A stretch of DNA of 64,000 nucleotides from Plastoroseomonas arctica (GTDB taxonomy: Bacteria; Pseudomonadota; Alphaproteobacteria; Acetobacterales; Acetobacteraceae). The notes below the pieces were generated by a model, which did not search any database, had not been told where the DNA came from, and saw only the letters and a list, made by a program, of their open reading frames with translations. Within the stretch, counting starts at the first letter, position 1, and each line of letters begins with the position of its first letter. The stretch spans positions 372,001 through 436,000 of the forward strand of contig NZ_JAAEDH010000001.1 in the NCBI RefSeq assembly GCF_018128965.1, in the 5' to 3' direction. A program made the translations under genes and the position numbers. Below are positions 27,738 through 38,614 of the stretch, piece by piece.

Positions 27738-28822
27738 CCCCGGGTGAGGCCATCGCCCGGCTGCGCCTGGCCCGCACCGATGGCATCGGGCCTGCGCAAT
27801 TCGCCACGCTCCTCACCCGCTACGGCAGCGCGGAGGAGGCTTTGCCCCGCATCGCCGGACGCTTCGCCGTGCCTTCCCCCGGTATCATCGCGCGCGAGAT
27901 GGACGAAACCCAGCGTCTCGGCGCCCGGTTCCTGCACCTCGGAACGCCAGACTACCCTGAGCTACTCGGCCATATCCCCGATGCGCCGCCGGTCCTCGCC
28001 TGTCTCGGCAACCCAGAGACATTGACCATCCGCGCGATCGCCATCGTCGGCGCGCGCAACGCCTCCGCCGCCGGCCGCCGCATCGCCGAGACAATCGCCG
28101 AGGCCGCAACCGAGGCCGGCTTGCTCGTCATCTCCGGACTAGCCCGCGGCATCGATGCCGCCGCGCATGCCGGCGCGCTCCGCCACGGCCCCACCGCGGC
28201 CGCCATCGCTGGTGGCCTCGACAAGCCCTACCCGCCCGAACACGCGGCGCTGCAGAACCAGATCGCGGAAACGGGCTGCATCCTCGCAGAAGCCCCGCTC
28301 GGCACCGCTCCCATCGCGAAGCACTTCCCCCGCCGCAATCGCATCGTCGCCGGCCTCGCTCTGGGCACCATCGTCATCGAGGCCGCCGCCCGCTCCGGCA
28401 GCCTCATCACCGCCCGGCTCACGCTCGAATACGGCCGCGAGCTCTTCGCGGTCCCCGGCTCGCCGCTCGATCTGCGCAACCAGGGGTCCAACGACCTCAT
28501 CCGCCAGGGCGCGCACCTGACCGAGACCATCGCCGACATCCTCGCCAACCTCCCAGCAGAGCCTACGCCGGTCCTGCGACGGCGGACCCTGATACCGCTG
28601 GAAACTGCTCCCCAGTCGACCCTTTCCCTCGACGAAGACTCCCCCGAAGCCGCACAAGTGCTTGCTTTATTGGGTAATTCACCGGTGGCGGTTGACGATC
28701 TGCTTCGCCGCTGCCACCTCTCGCCCTCCGTCGTCCAGGCGATCCTGCTCGATCTTGAGCTCGCCGGACGGGTCGAGACCTCCCCCGGACAGAGGGTGGC
28801 GCTCCGCCCGCCCGGCCCCTGA
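27734..28822 (+). CDS. dprA: DNA-processing protein DprA (Smf)
   Basis: A single-stranded-DNA-binding protein that loads RecA during natural transformation. The 362 residues have an N-terminal helical region, the Rossmann-like core (AIVGARNASAAGRRIA, SGLARGIDAAAHAGAL, FPRRNRIVAGL, ARSGSLITARLTLEYGRELF, AVPGS) and a C-terminal winged-helix (DML1-type) domain ending ELAGRVETSPGQRVAL. It starts with GTG 27734, overlapping the plsY stop (GTGA). Presence alone does not prove competence, as dprA is widespread. topA follows after 28 bp. Confidence 0.95.
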   Translation: MTPGEAIARLRLARTDGIGPAQFATLLTRYGSAEEALPRIAGRFAVPSPGIIAREMDETQRLGARFLHLGTPDYPELLGHIPDAPPVLACLGNPETLTIRAIAIVGARNASAAGRRIAETIAEAATEAGLLVISGLARGIDAAAHAGALRHGPTAAAIAGGLDKPYPPEHAALQNQIAETGCILAEAPLGTAPIAKHFPRRNRIVAGLALGTIVIEAAARSGSLITARLTLEYGRELFAVPGSPLDLRNQGSNDLIRQGAHLTETIADILANLPAEPTPVLRRRTLIPLETAPQSTLSLDEDSPEAAQVLALLGNSPVAVDDLLRRCHLSPSVVQAILLDLELAGRVETSPGQRVALRPPGP

Positions 28823-28850
28823 GGCGGCAGCGGAGAGACCAGCGTCAATC

Positions 28851-31598
28851 ATGACCGATGTCCTCGTCGTCGAATCGCCGGCCAAGGCCAAGACCATCGA
28901 GAAGTACCTCGGCGGCGGGACGGTCGTGCTCGCTTCCTTCGGCCATGTCCGCGACCTGATCGAGAAGGATGGCGCCGTCCTCCCCGACGAAAATTTTGCC
29001 ATGGTCTGGGGCAAGGACCCGCGCGGCGAGGCCCAGGTCGCCAAGATTGCCACCGCCCTGAAATCCGCCACGCGCTTGTTCCTGGCCACCGACCCGGACC
29101 GCGAGGGCGAGGCCATCTCCTGGCACGTCAAGGACATGCTGGCCGAGCGCGGTGCGCTCAAGGGCAAGCAGGTGAGCCGCATCACCTTCAACGAGATCAC
29201 CAAGCGCGCCGTGCAATACGCCGTGGCGCATCCGCGCGAGCTCGATGTCCCGCTGATCGACGCCTACCTGGCCCGCCGCGCGCTCGATTACCTGGTCGGC
29301 TACACCCTCTCCCCGGTCCTGTGGCGCAAGCTGCCGGGGTCCAAATCCGCCGGCCGCGTCCAATCCGTGGCCCTCCGCCTGGTGTGCGAGCGCGAAGCCG
29401 AGATCGAGGCCTTCAAGCCGCGCGAATACTGGTCGGTCGAGGCCAAGTTCACCACGCCCGCCGGCGCGCCCTTCACCGCCCGCCTCACCCATCTCGACGG
29501 CAAGCGCCTGGACCAATTCGACCTGGCGAAAGAAGCCGACGCGAAGCGCGCCGTCGCCGCCATCGAGGCCGAGCAATACGCCGTCGCCTCCGTCGACAAG
29601 AAGCGCACCAAGCGCAACCCGCCCCCGCCCTTCATGACCTCCACGCTGCAGATGGAGGCGTCGCGCAAGCTCGGCATGGGCGCCCAGGCGGCGATGCGCA
29701 CGGCTCAGCAACTCTACGAGGCCGGCCACATCACCTATATGCGGACCGACGGCATCACCATGGCGCGCGAGGCGATCTCCGCCATCCGCGACCACGTGAA
29801 GTCCAGCTTCGGCGCCGACTACCTTCCCGCCGCGCCGCGCGAATACACCTCCAAGGCGAAGAACGCCCAGGAAGCGCATGAGGCGATCCGCCCCACCGAC
29901 GCCACCCGCACGCCGGAAAGCCTTAGCCGCGAGCTGGAAGGCGCCCAGGCCCGCCTCTATGAGCTCATCTGGAAGCGCGCCATCGCCTCCCAGATGCAAG
30001 CCGCCGAGATCGACCAGACCGCGGTCGACATCGCCGGCCCCTCGGGCAAGACGCGCCTGCGCGCCAACGGCTCCGTCATCGCCTTCGACGGCTTCCTGAA
30101 GCTGTACCGCGAAGATGAGGATGACCGCGCCGCCGACGCCCGCGCCGGCATCGGCACCGCCCCGGCGGCGGAGGAGGAAGACACCCGCATTCTGCCGCCG
30201 ATGCAGGCGAAGGACGCGCTCAAGCGCGGCGCCGTCACCCCTGCCCAGCACTTCACCCAGCCGCCGCCGCGCTATTCGGAGGCAACACTCGTAAAACGGC
30301 TGGAAGAACTCGGCATCGGCCGACCCTCAACCTATGCCTCCATCCTGCAGCGCTTGCAGGACCTGAACTACGTCACGCTGGATAAGCGTCGCTTCGTCGC
30401 CCAGGACCTCGGGCGGATGGTGACCACCTTCCTGGTCCGCTTCTTCGAGCGCTATGTGAACACCGGCTTCACCTCCTCCATGGAGGAAGAACTCGACAAG
30501 ATCTCCGAAGGCAATGCCGATTGGCGCGCGGTCATGCACGCCTTCTGGGTGGAATTCTCCAAGGCCGTCGCGGCGACCAAGGACCTCATGATCCGCGACG
30601 TCATCGACGCGCTGGACGAAGACCTCGGCCCCCACATCTTCGCGGACCGTGGCGACGGCACCGACCCGCGCCTGTGCCCCAAATGCCATGAGGGGCGGCT
30701 CGGCCTGCGCCTTGGCAAGGGCGGCGCCTTCATCGGCTGTTCCAACTACCCCGAATGCCGCTACACCCGCCCCTTCGGCGTGGGCGGCGAGGGCGAGGAA
30801 CGCGGCGCTGCCGACCGTGACCTGGGTCTCGACCCCGTCACTAACCAGCCCATCACCATGCGCCGCGGGCCCTATGGACTGTATGTGCAGCTCGGCGAGC
30901 CAGGCACCGACGCCAAGGGAAAACCGACCAAGCCGCGGCGCACCAGCCTGCCCAACGGGATGAGCCCCGAAACCGTGACCCTGGAAGGCGCGCTCGGCCT
31001 GCTGAGCCTGCCGCGCCCGATCGGGATCGACCCCGAGACCGGGGAGGAAATCACCGCCGGGCTCGGCCGCTTCGGCCCCTATGTGAAGTGCGGGACGATC
31101 TTCAAATCGCTCGACAAGGATGATGACGTCCTGACCATCGGCATCAACCGCGCGGTGGTCCTCCTCGCCGACGCTCGCGCCCGCGTGCGCGGCCTGGGCG
31201 CCCACCCCAAGGACCAGGCCCCCGTCGAGGTGAAAAAGGGTCGCTTCGGGCCCTACGCGCAGCACGGCAAGACGGTCGCCAACCTGCCGCGCGGAGTGGA
31301 GATGGAGACCATCACGCTCGATGAGGCCGTCACCTTACTGGCTGAGAAGGGCAAGGTGCTGGCGCCGAAGGGCGGCAAGGGTGCCAAGGGCAAGAAGGTG
31401 CCGGCCAAGACCGTGACGGCTCCGGCAGCTGCGCCCTCCGCGCCACGCAGGGCCGCCGCTCCCGCATCAAAGGCCAAGCCGAAGGCAAAGCCACGAGCCG
31501 CGAGCAAGGCTGCGGCACGACCCAAGGCGGCGGCCAGCAAGGCGACCGCAGCGACAAAAAAACCGGCGGCGAAAGCCAAAGCGAAGGCCAAGAAGTGA
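28851..31598 (+). CDS. topA: DNA topoisomerase I
   Basis: Type IA topoisomerase that relaxes negative supercoils. The 915-residue chain opens with the TOPRIM domain (VESPAKAKTIEKYLG; DxD region TDPDREGEAISWH). It has the catalytic tyrosine in ITYMRTDGI and one clear C4 zinc ribbon (CPKCHEGRLGLRLGKG followed by CSNYPEC). Two or more Gly/Lys-rich C-terminal topoisomerase repeats follow (GRFGPYVKCG, GRFGPYAQHG), and an ~80-residue Lys/Ala-rich tail that probably binds DNA nonspecifically. The start at 28851 is chosen because MTDVLVVESPAK is the conserved beginning; the frame upstream runs through dprA. A good terminator hairpin follows the stop. Confidence 0.97.
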   Translation: MTDVLVVESPAKAKTIEKYLGGGTVVLASFGHVRDLIEKDGAVLPDENFAMVWGKDPRGEAQVAKIATALKSATRLFLATDPDREGEAISWHVKDMLAERGALKGKQVSRITFNEITKRAVQYAVAHPRELDVPLIDAYLARRALDYLVGYTLSPVLWRKLPGSKSAGRVQSVALRLVCEREAEIEAFKPREYWSVEAKFTTPAGAPFTARLTHLDGKRLDQFDLAKEADAKRAVAAIEAEQYAVASVDKKRTKRNPPPPFMTSTLQMEASRKLGMGAQAAMRTAQQLYEAGHITYMRTDGITMAREAISAIRDHVKSSFGADYLPAAPREYTSKAKNAQEAHEAIRPTDATRTPESLSRELEGAQARLYELIWKRAIASQMQAAEIDQTAVDIAGPSGKTRLRANGSVIAFDGFLKLYREDEDDRAADARAGIGTAPAAEEEDTRILPPMQAKDALKRGAVTPAQHFTQPPPRYSEATLVKRLEELGIGRPSTYASILQRLQDLNYVTLDKRRFVAQDLGRMVTTFLVRFFERYVNTGFTSSMEEELDKISEGNADWRAVMHAFWVEFSKAVAATKDLMIRDVIDALDEDLGPHIFADRGDGTDPRLCPKCHEGRLGLRLGKGGAFIGCSNYPECRYTRPFGVGGEGEERGAADRDLGLDPVTNQPITMRRGPYGLYVQLGEPGTDAKGKPTKPRRTSLPNGMSPETVTLEGALGLLSLPRPIGIDPETGEEITAGLGRFGPYVKCGTIFKSLDKDDDVLTIGINRAVVLLADARARVRGLGAHPKDQAPVEVKKGRFGPYAQHGKTVANLPRGVEMETITLDEAVTLLAEKGKVLAPKGGKGAKGKKVPAKTVTAPAAAPSAPRRAAAPASKAKPKAKPRAASKAAARPKAAASKATAATKKPAAKAKAKAKK

Positions 31599-31604
31599 CA
31601 AAGG

Positions 31605-31626
31605 TCGGGGAAAAGAATTTCCCCGA
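31605..31626 (+). terminator. Rho-independent-type terminator after topA
   Basis: A perfect 9-bp stem (TCGGGGAAA with TTTCCCCGA) around the loop AGAA starts 7 bp after the topA stop. A T-rich stretch (TTCTTTTATTTTT) follows from 31633. It closes the pyrC-plsY-dprA-topA unit. Confidence 0.75.
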
Positions 31627-31694
31627 ACCCCATTCTTTTATTTTTGACCCATGGTCCCGTGCCCCGCGTCAGCGACGGATTGGCTGATCCACCC

Positions 31695-33866
31695 ATGCCC
31701 CGCTTCGGCCCGCCACCCAAAGGTCACCGCGCCCGCGCGAAACCCGCCCCTCTTCCCACCGCAACCGGCACCCCGGGCGAGCTTCCCACGCTGGACGCCC
31801 TCCGCGTCTTCCTCTCCAAGGCCAAGGGCAAGGTCGGCAAGTCCGACATCTCCCGCGCCTTCGGCCTCACCACCGAGCAGCGCCCCGCCCTTCGCGCGCT
31901 GCTCTCTGAGATCAAGGCAAACACCCCCGCCGACGTCGCCCAAGCCGTCATCCAACACGGCCACCTGCCGGACACCGCCGTCGTCGAGGTCACCGGCACC
32001 GACCCCGATGGTGACCCCATCGCCAAACCTCTCGCCTGGTCGGGAGAAGGCCGCCCTCCCATCATCTACATGCGCGCCGAGGCCCGCGGCCAACCGGCCC
32101 TCGCCCCCGGCGAACGCGTCCTCGCGCGCTTAAAACCCATCGGCGCCGGCAAGTATGAAGGCCGCACCGTCCAGCGCATTCCCGCCAAATCCCCCGCCCG
32201 CATCCTGGGCGTCTTCACCGACGGCAAGATCGAGCCCACCGACCGCCGCCACCGCGCAGACTGGATCGTCCCCCCCGGCGAATCCCTCGGCGCCGAGAAC
32301 GGCGAAATCATCCTCGCCGAACCCCTCCCCGGCGCCCATTTCGGCCCTCGCCCCGCCCGCATCATCGAGCGCCTGGGCCAGATGGGCGCCCCCCGCTCCG
32401 TCTCCCTCATCTGCATCCACACCCACGGCATTCCCGACACCTTCCCCGCCGCCGCCCTCGAAGAGGCTGCCCGCGCCACCGCCACCCCGCTGGCCACCCG
32501 AGAAGACCTCCGCCCAACCCCGCTGATCACCATCGACGGCGAAGACGCGCGGGACTTCGACGACGCCATCTGGGCCGCCCCCGACGGCACCGGCTGGCGC
32601 ATCCTCGTCGCCATCGCCGACGTCGCCCACTACGTCCCCCCCGGCTCCGCGCTCGACCGCGAAGCCCAGCTCCGCGGCAACAGCGTCTACTTCCCCGACC
32701 GCGTCGTCCCCATGCTCCCCGAGGCCCTCTCCAACCACTGGTGCTCCCTGGTCCCCAACGAGGACCGCGGCTGCCTCTTCGCCGACATGCGCTTCGACGC
32801 CTCCGGCAAAAAGCTCTCCCACCGCTTCGGCCGCGGCCTGATGCGCTCCGCCGCCCGCCTCACCTACGAACAGGCCCAATCCCACCACGACCAGGGCACC
32901 GACCCCGAGGGCGTCCCCCCCGGCCACATCGCCACCCTCTACGCCGCCTTCCGCGCCCTGCTCACCGCCCGCGAGGCCCGCGGCACGCTGGAGCTCGACC
33001 TCCCCGAGCGTCGCGTCACGCTCGACGCCGCCGGCAACGTCACCGCCATCACCCCCCGCGCGCGCCTGGACAGCCACCGACTCATCGAGGAGTTCATGAT
33101 CGCCGCCAACGTCGCCGCCGCCGAAGCACTCGACCAAAAGCCCTGCCTCTACCGCATCCACGACCGCCCCTCGGACGCCAAGCTCGAAGGCCTCCGCCAA
33201 TTTCTCGAATCACTCGGCATGGCACTGCCGGCGGTGGACCGCATGCTGCCCCGCGACTTCCAGCGCCTGCTCGACCAGGTCCAGGACAAGCCCGAGCAGC
33301 GCCTGGTCCACGAGACCATCCTCCGCGCCCAATCCCAGGCCGCCTACGACCCCGACAACATCGGCCATTTCGGCCTGGCCCTGCCGCGCTACGCGCACTT
33401 CACCTCGCCGATTCGCCGCTACGCAGATCTCTTCGTCCATCGCGCCCTTCTCGACGCCCTTCCGGCCGAGGAATCGGCCCGCGCGAAAGAGATCGGCGAA
33501 CACATCACCGGCACCGAACGCCGCGCCGCCGCGGCCGAACGCGAGGCCGTTGAACGCTATCTCGCCGCGCACATGGCCACGCGCGTCGGAAGCATGTTCG
33601 ATGCGCGTATTTCCGGCGTGACTCGCTTCGGCCTCTTCGTCACTTTGGTCGAGAATGGTGCGACGGGAATCATCCCCCTCGCCTCCCTACCGGACGACCG
33701 ATGGCAGCACGACGAGGCCCGGCAAGCGCTCACCGGCCGCCACACGCATTTGACGTTTTCGCTGCGTGCCGCGGTCGAGGTGCGGCTGGTCGAAGCCAAT
33801 GCCCGCACGGGCGGCATGGTCTTCCACATCATGCAGGGCGTGCCGGCGCGCAAACCTTCGCGCTAG
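31695..33866 (+). CDS. rnr: Ribonuclease R
   Basis: A 3'-5' exoribonuclease of the RNase II/R family that degrades structured RNA. From the N-terminus come a helix-turn-helix-like region (about 30-75), cold-shock RNA-binding domains, the catalytic RNB domain and a C-terminal S1 domain. The RNB domain has the acidic metal site TIDGEDARDFDDAIWAA and HFTSPIRRYADLFVHR; the S1 domain contains SGVTRFGLFVTL. About 723 residues, normal for RNase R. The start is taken at ATG 31695 (MPRFGPPPKG). A TTG at 31644 is the most upstream in-frame option. The gene body uses an unusually C-heavy third position even for this genome (32100-33100). Confidence 0.93.
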   Translation: MPRFGPPPKGHRARAKPAPLPTATGTPGELPTLDALRVFLSKAKGKVGKSDISRAFGLTTEQRPALRALLSEIKANTPADVAQAVIQHGHLPDTAVVEVTGTDPDGDPIAKPLAWSGEGRPPIIYMRAEARGQPALAPGERVLARLKPIGAGKYEGRTVQRIPAKSPARILGVFTDGKIEPTDRRHRADWIVPPGESLGAENGEIILAEPLPGAHFGPRPARIIERLGQMGAPRSVSLICIHTHGIPDTFPAAALEEAARATATPLATREDLRPTPLITIDGEDARDFDDAIWAAPDGTGWRILVAIADVAHYVPPGSALDREAQLRGNSVYFPDRVVPMLPEALSNHWCSLVPNEDRGCLFADMRFDASGKKLSHRFGRGLMRSAARLTYEQAQSHHDQGTDPEGVPPGHIATLYAAFRALLTAREARGTLELDLPERRVTLDAAGNVTAITPRARLDSHRLIEEFMIAANVAAAEALDQKPCLYRIHDRPSDAKLEGLRQFLESLGMALPAVDRMLPRDFQRLLDQVQDKPEQRLVHETILRAQSQAAYDPDNIGHFGLALPRYAHFTSPIRRYADLFVHRALLDALPAEESARAKEIGEHITGTERRAAAAEREAVERYLAAHMATRVGSMFDARISGVTRFGLFVTLVENGATGIIPLASLPDDRWQHDEARQALTGRHTHLTFSLRAAVEVRLVEANARTGGMVFHIMQGVPARKPSR

Positions 33867-33871
33867 CCCGG

Positions 33872-35365
33872 CTGGCGCAAGCCTGCGTCGTCGCGATCCT
33901 GCTGAGCATCACCGCACACGCGAGCGAGGCCGACCGCTTCCCCCGCGCCCAGGCCGAAGCCGTGCTCGCCGAGGCGTTCGGCGCGGTCATCGAGCGGCAC
34001 CTGACGCCGGTCGCGCCGAACGACCTGCTGCTGTGGAGCCTGCGCGGCCTCACCGCGCTGGATGAGGGTATCACCGCCGACATCAGCGAGGGCCGCCTCA
34101 CGCTGCGCAGCGCCGGTGCGCCCATCGCCGGCCAGGTGCTGCCCCGCGGTCCGCCCGCGCCTCCGGCGCTTGCCCGCAGCCTCGCGGCACTGCTCGGCGC
34201 CGGATGGACCGCTTCGGCCGCCATCCGCGAGGCCGGATTCGAGCGCGTGCTGCAATCGAGCTTCGAGGAGCTGTTCAACCATCTCGACCCCTATAGCCGC
34301 TACGTCACCGCGGAGGAGGCGGTAGCCGCGCGCGAACGCCGCATCGGCCAGCGCGGCCTGGGATTGCGCCTGGCCATCGGACCGCGGCGAAGCGTGGTGC
34401 TGGCCACCGTCGCCCCCGGCGGCCCGGCGGCGCTGTCCCGGCTCCGTCCTGGCGACCGGCTGTTGGACATCGATGGCGTGCCCGTCTCCGCCGACGACCT
34501 GCCCGACGCCGCCGCCCGGCTGGAAGGCCCGACTGGAGGCGCGGTGACCCTCACCCTCGCGCGCGGCGGCCAGCGGCTGCGGGTGAGCCTGCTGCGCGCC
34601 CCGGTGCCGCCCGAGACGGTCACCGCCGAACGGATCGACGGCATCCTCTATCTCCGCCTCTCGGCCTTCTCCCAGGGCTCGGCCTCGCAGCTGGTGGGCC
34701 AGATCACCGATGCCGGGATCGCGGGCGCACCGCGCGGCTACGTGCTCGACCTGCGCGGCAATCGCGGCGGGCTGCTGCCCCAGGCCGCGGCCGTGGCCGA
34801 CGTCTTCCTCCAGTCTGGCGAGATCATGCGCACCGAGGGCCGCCACCCCGAAAGTGGGCGCAGCTGGATCGCCTCGGGCGGTGACCTCACCCATGGGCGC
34901 CCGCTGGTCGTGCTGGTCGACGGGCGCACCGCCTCCTCGGCGGAGGCGGTGGCCGCCACGCTCGGCGACCGTGGCCGTGCCGTGCTGGTCGGCAGCGGCA
35001 CCACCGGCAAGGGGCTGGTGCAGATCGTCATCCCGCTGCCCAACGCGGCGGAGCTGCTGGTCTCCTGGTCGCGCCTGGTGGCCCCCCAGGGCTGGCCGAT
35101 CCAGTCGCTCGGCGTGATGCCCAACCTGTGCACCAGCCTGGGCGAGGAGGCGACGGCCGCTGCGCTGCTCATGCTGTCAGAGGGCGAGACGCCGATGGCC
35201 GTCCCGGTCGCACGCGTCCGCGCCGCCCGCGCCCCGGTCGATCCCGATGATGCCCAGCGCCTGCGCGGTCCCTGCCCGCCGGCCGAGGGCCGCGAGGCCG
35301 ATCTCTCGGTCGCGCGCGCCCTGATCGAGCGACCCGAGCTGTACCGCACCGCGCTTCAGCCTTGA
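33872..35365 (+). CDS. S41 family C-terminal processing peptidase (CtpA-like)
   Basis: A secreted serine-lysine protease. A hydrophobic segment ([18 protein letters not shown]) looks like a signal peptide. A PDZ domain ([10 protein letters not shown]...[15 protein letters not shown]) comes next, then the S41 catalytic domain with the Ser in [15 protein letters not shown] and the general-base Lys in GTTGKGLVQ. The start is a problem: no ATG, GTG or TTG lies in frame near the signal peptide. I give a CTG at 33872 just before the hydrophobic core. The first in-frame ATG is 33701, deep inside rnr, adding 57 residues that look like out-of-frame rnr. The start, not the gene, is uncertain. Confidence 0.8.
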   Translation: MAQACVVAILLSITAHASEADRFPRAQAEAVLAEAFGAVIERHLTPVAPNDLLLWSLRGLTALDEGITADISEGRLTLRSAGAPIAGQVLPRGPPAPPALARSLAALLGAGWTASAAIREAGFERVLQSSFEELFNHLDPYSRYVTAEEAVAARERRIGQRGLGLRLAIGPRRSVVLATVAPGGPAALSRLRPGDRLLDIDGVPVSADDLPDAAARLEGPTGGAVTLTLARGGQRLRVSLLRAPVPPETVTAERIDGILYLRLSAFSQGSASQLVGQITDAGIAGAPRGYVLDLRGNRGGLLPQAAAVADVFLQSGEIMRTEGRHPESGRSWIASGGDLTHGRPLVVLVDGRTASSAEAVAATLGDRGRAVLVGSGTTGKGLVQIVIPLPNAAELLVSWSRLVAPQGWPIQSLGVMPNLCTSLGEEATAAALLMLSEGETPMAVPVARVRAARAPVDPDDAQRLRGPCPPAEGREADLSVARALIERPELYRTALQP

Positions 35366-35453
35366 TTTCCGCCCCAAACCCTGTAGATACCGGCCCCTCT
35401 TGCAGTCTTGCCCGCGCTGGCCGCCATCGGTCCCGGGTTCCGGAGTAGGTCCC

Positions 35454-35621
35454 ATGGCCAAGTCGAATACCATCCTTATCAAACTCGTCAGCAGTGCCGA
35501 GACCGGGTATTTCTACGTGACGAAGAAGAACACGCGGAACATGACCGGCAAGATGGAACAGCGGAAGTACGACCCGGTCGTGCGGAAGCACGTCGTCTTC
35601 AAGGAATCCAAGATCAAGTAA
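35454..35621 (+). CDS. rpmG: 50S ribosomal protein L33
   Basis: A 55-residue large-subunit ribosomal protein: [20 protein letters not shown], then YVTKKNTRN and [14 protein letters not shown]. It is the zinc-free type: the paired Cys-x-x-Cys motifs of some L33 paralogues are absent. The start is ATG 35454; a 54-bp upstream extension of the frame is not conserved in character. It is followed by a strong GC hairpin and faces the pleD gene. Confidence 0.98.
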   Translation: MAKSNTILIKLVSSAETGYFYVTKKNTRNMTGKMEQRKYDPVVRKHVVFKESKIK

Positions 35622-35626
35622 TCGCC

Positions 35627-35646
35627 TGCGGGGCTCCGGCCCCGCA
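35627..35646. terminator. GC hairpin between convergent rpmG and pleD
   Basis: An 8-bp perfect stem (TGCGGGGC with GCCCCGCA) and a TCCG tetraloop start 5 bp after the rpmG stop and lie 4 bp from the pleD stop. It could serve both genes. U tracts are poor on both sides. Confidence 0.65.
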
Positions 35647-35650
35647 AGGT

Positions 35651-37042
<1,392 letters not shown>

Positions 37043-37368
37043 CCAGTCGGTTCCAACCGACCCATCGCGCGCCGCGCCGAGGGCTTCGCCAAAGGTGACC
37101 GTACGAGCAAACGCTGTTCCTTCAACACCAACCCGGGTCCGGCACAGGGACCGGTTTAATAGGCACGGGTTATCATAGCGTAAAACCAAAGGCTTTTCGA
37201 CCGTTCATCCCGATACCGCATCGACCTTGACGCGCTGCCGGACGGTTGTGGACCTCTGCGTATAATCGCGCGGTCGCGAGGTTGCGAGGGCCGCGCGCGT
37301 CAAGCGCAACCAGCGCACGGCAAAGTGAGTCTTGTAACGCGAGCGCGCCCACCGGCGCGCCGCTGCGA
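37043..37368. other. Intergenic region upstream of pleD
   Basis: 326 bp between the pleD start and the aminotransferase stop. I see no convincing gene. It holds the candidate pleD promoter (37172-37200, minus strand). A TATAAT box on the plus strand at 37260-37265 has no partner -35 at a proper spacing. Short open frames on the minus strand have no start with a ribosome-binding site. Confidence 0.5.
37172..37200 (-). promoter_or_regulatory. Candidate sigma-70 promoter of pleD
   Basis: On the minus strand TCGAAA (37195-37200) and TATGAT (37172-37177) are spaced by 17 bp, each matching consensus at four or five of six positions. Transcription would start near 37165, giving a leader of about 120 nt before the pleD ATG. 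Confidence 0.4.
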
Positions 37369-38553
37369 TCACTGATTGCCGGTGAGAAACTCCATCGCCG
37401 CCTGGGCACCCCCGGCGGCATGCGGCACCGCTGCGACGCGCAGCCCCATCTCCACGCCCGAGAGCGTGGCCATCAGGGTGAGGTCGTTCATGTCGCCCAG
37501 ATGGCCGATGCGGAAGGCGCGGTCGTTCAACTGGCCCAGGCCATTGCCGAGGCTCATGTTGAATTTTTCCAGGATGGCGGCGCGCAGCGCGTTTGCCGAG
37601 TGGCCCTCGGGCAGCCGCACGCAGGTGAGCACCGGGGAGTAGTGGCGGGCATCCTCGACCTGCACCTCCAGCCCCCAGTGGCGTACGGCGCGGCGCGTCG
37701 CCTCGGCATGGCGCTCGTGGCGCGCGAAGACGTTTTCGAGCCCTTCCTCGAAGATCATGTCGCAGGCGGTGTCCAAGCCGTAGAGCAGGTTCGTCGCCGG
37801 CGTGTAGGGGAAGTAGCCGGTCGCGTTGGAGGCGATCATCGGGCCCCAATCCCAGTAGCTGCGCGGCAGCTTGGCGGTTTTGCTAGCCTCCAACGCCTTC
37901 TTCGAGAGGGCGTTGAAGGAGAGACCCGGGGGCAGCATCAGCCCCTTCTGGGAGCCCGACACGGTCACATCCACGCCCCAGGCGTCATGGCGGTACTCGG
38001 CCGAGGCCAGCCCACTGATCGTGTCCACCAGCAGCAGCGCCGGATGCCCGGCCGCATCGATCGCGGCGCGCACCTCGGCGATGCGCGAGGTTGCCCCCGT
38101 CGAGGTCTCGTTGTGCACCACCGCCACGGCCTTGATCGCGTGGCCCTTGTCGGCGGCCAGGCGCTCGGCGATCTGCGCCACATCCGCCCCGCGCCGCCAA
38201 TCGGTCTTGATCAGGTCGGTGACGATGCCGAGCTTGCCCGCCATCTCCTGCCACAGATGCGCGAACCAGCCGGTCTCGCACATCAGCACCCGGTCACCGG
38301 GCGAGAGCGTGTTTGCCAGGGCCGCCTCCCAGGCACCGGTGCCCGAGGCGGGGAAGATCACCACCGGCTGCGTGGTCTGGAAGATGCGCTGCACCTTCTC
38401 CAGCACCTGCTTGCCGAGCAGTCCGAAATCCGGGCCGCGATGGTCCATGGTGGCGTTGTCGATCGCGCGCAGGATGCGGTCCGGCACTGTGGAGGGGCCG
38501 GGAATCTGGAGGAAATGCCGCCCCGACTGACGCTTCGATTCGAAATAGGGCAT
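37369..38553 (-). CDS. Serine-glyoxylate aminotransferase
   Basis: A fold-type I, class V PLP enzyme (394 residues) that converts serine and glyoxylate to hydroxypyruvate and glycine. Features are the N-terminal HFLQIPGPSTVPDRILRA, the cofactor-binding FPASGTGAWEAAL, the Asp region LLLVDTISGLAS, and the Schiff-base lysine in VSGSQKGLMLPPGLSF. Alanine-glyoxylate specificity is also possible within the family. The start is ATG 38553 (MPYFESKRQ). It is divergent from the FAD/Fe-S dehydrogenase at 38615, which could supply a 2-oxo acid, so the pair may act in two-carbon acid metabolism (inference). Confidence 0.9.
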   Translation of the reverse strand: MPYFESKRQSGRHFLQIPGPSTVPDRILRAIDNATMDHRGPDFGLLGKQVLEKVQRIFQTTQPVVIFPASGTGAWEAALANTLSPGDRVLMCETGWFAHLWQEMAGKLGIVTDLIKTDWRRGADVAQIAERLAADKGHAIKAVAVVHNETSTGATSRIAEVRAAIDAAGHPALLLVDTISGLASAEYRHDAWGVDVTVSGSQKGLMLPPGLSFNALSKKALEASKTAKLPRSYWDWGPMIASNATGYFPYTPATNLLYGLDTACDMIFEEGLENVFARHERHAEATRRAVRHWGLEVQVEDARHYSPVLTCVRLPEGHSANALRAAILEKFNMSLGNGLGQLNDRAFRIGHLGDMNDLTLMATLSGVEMGLRVAAVPHAAGGAQAAMEFLTGNQ

Positions 38554-38614
38554 GCGCGATCCTTCGCTCTGAGCCCCCTGTCTAACCGCCTCCCCGCCCC
38601 GCCGCCAATGCGGT

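Noticed and set aside
37255-37290. Plus-strand TATAAT as promoter of an unseen RNA
   Set aside because: No -35 element at 16-18 bp and no structured or coding sequence downstream before the aminotransferase 3' end.
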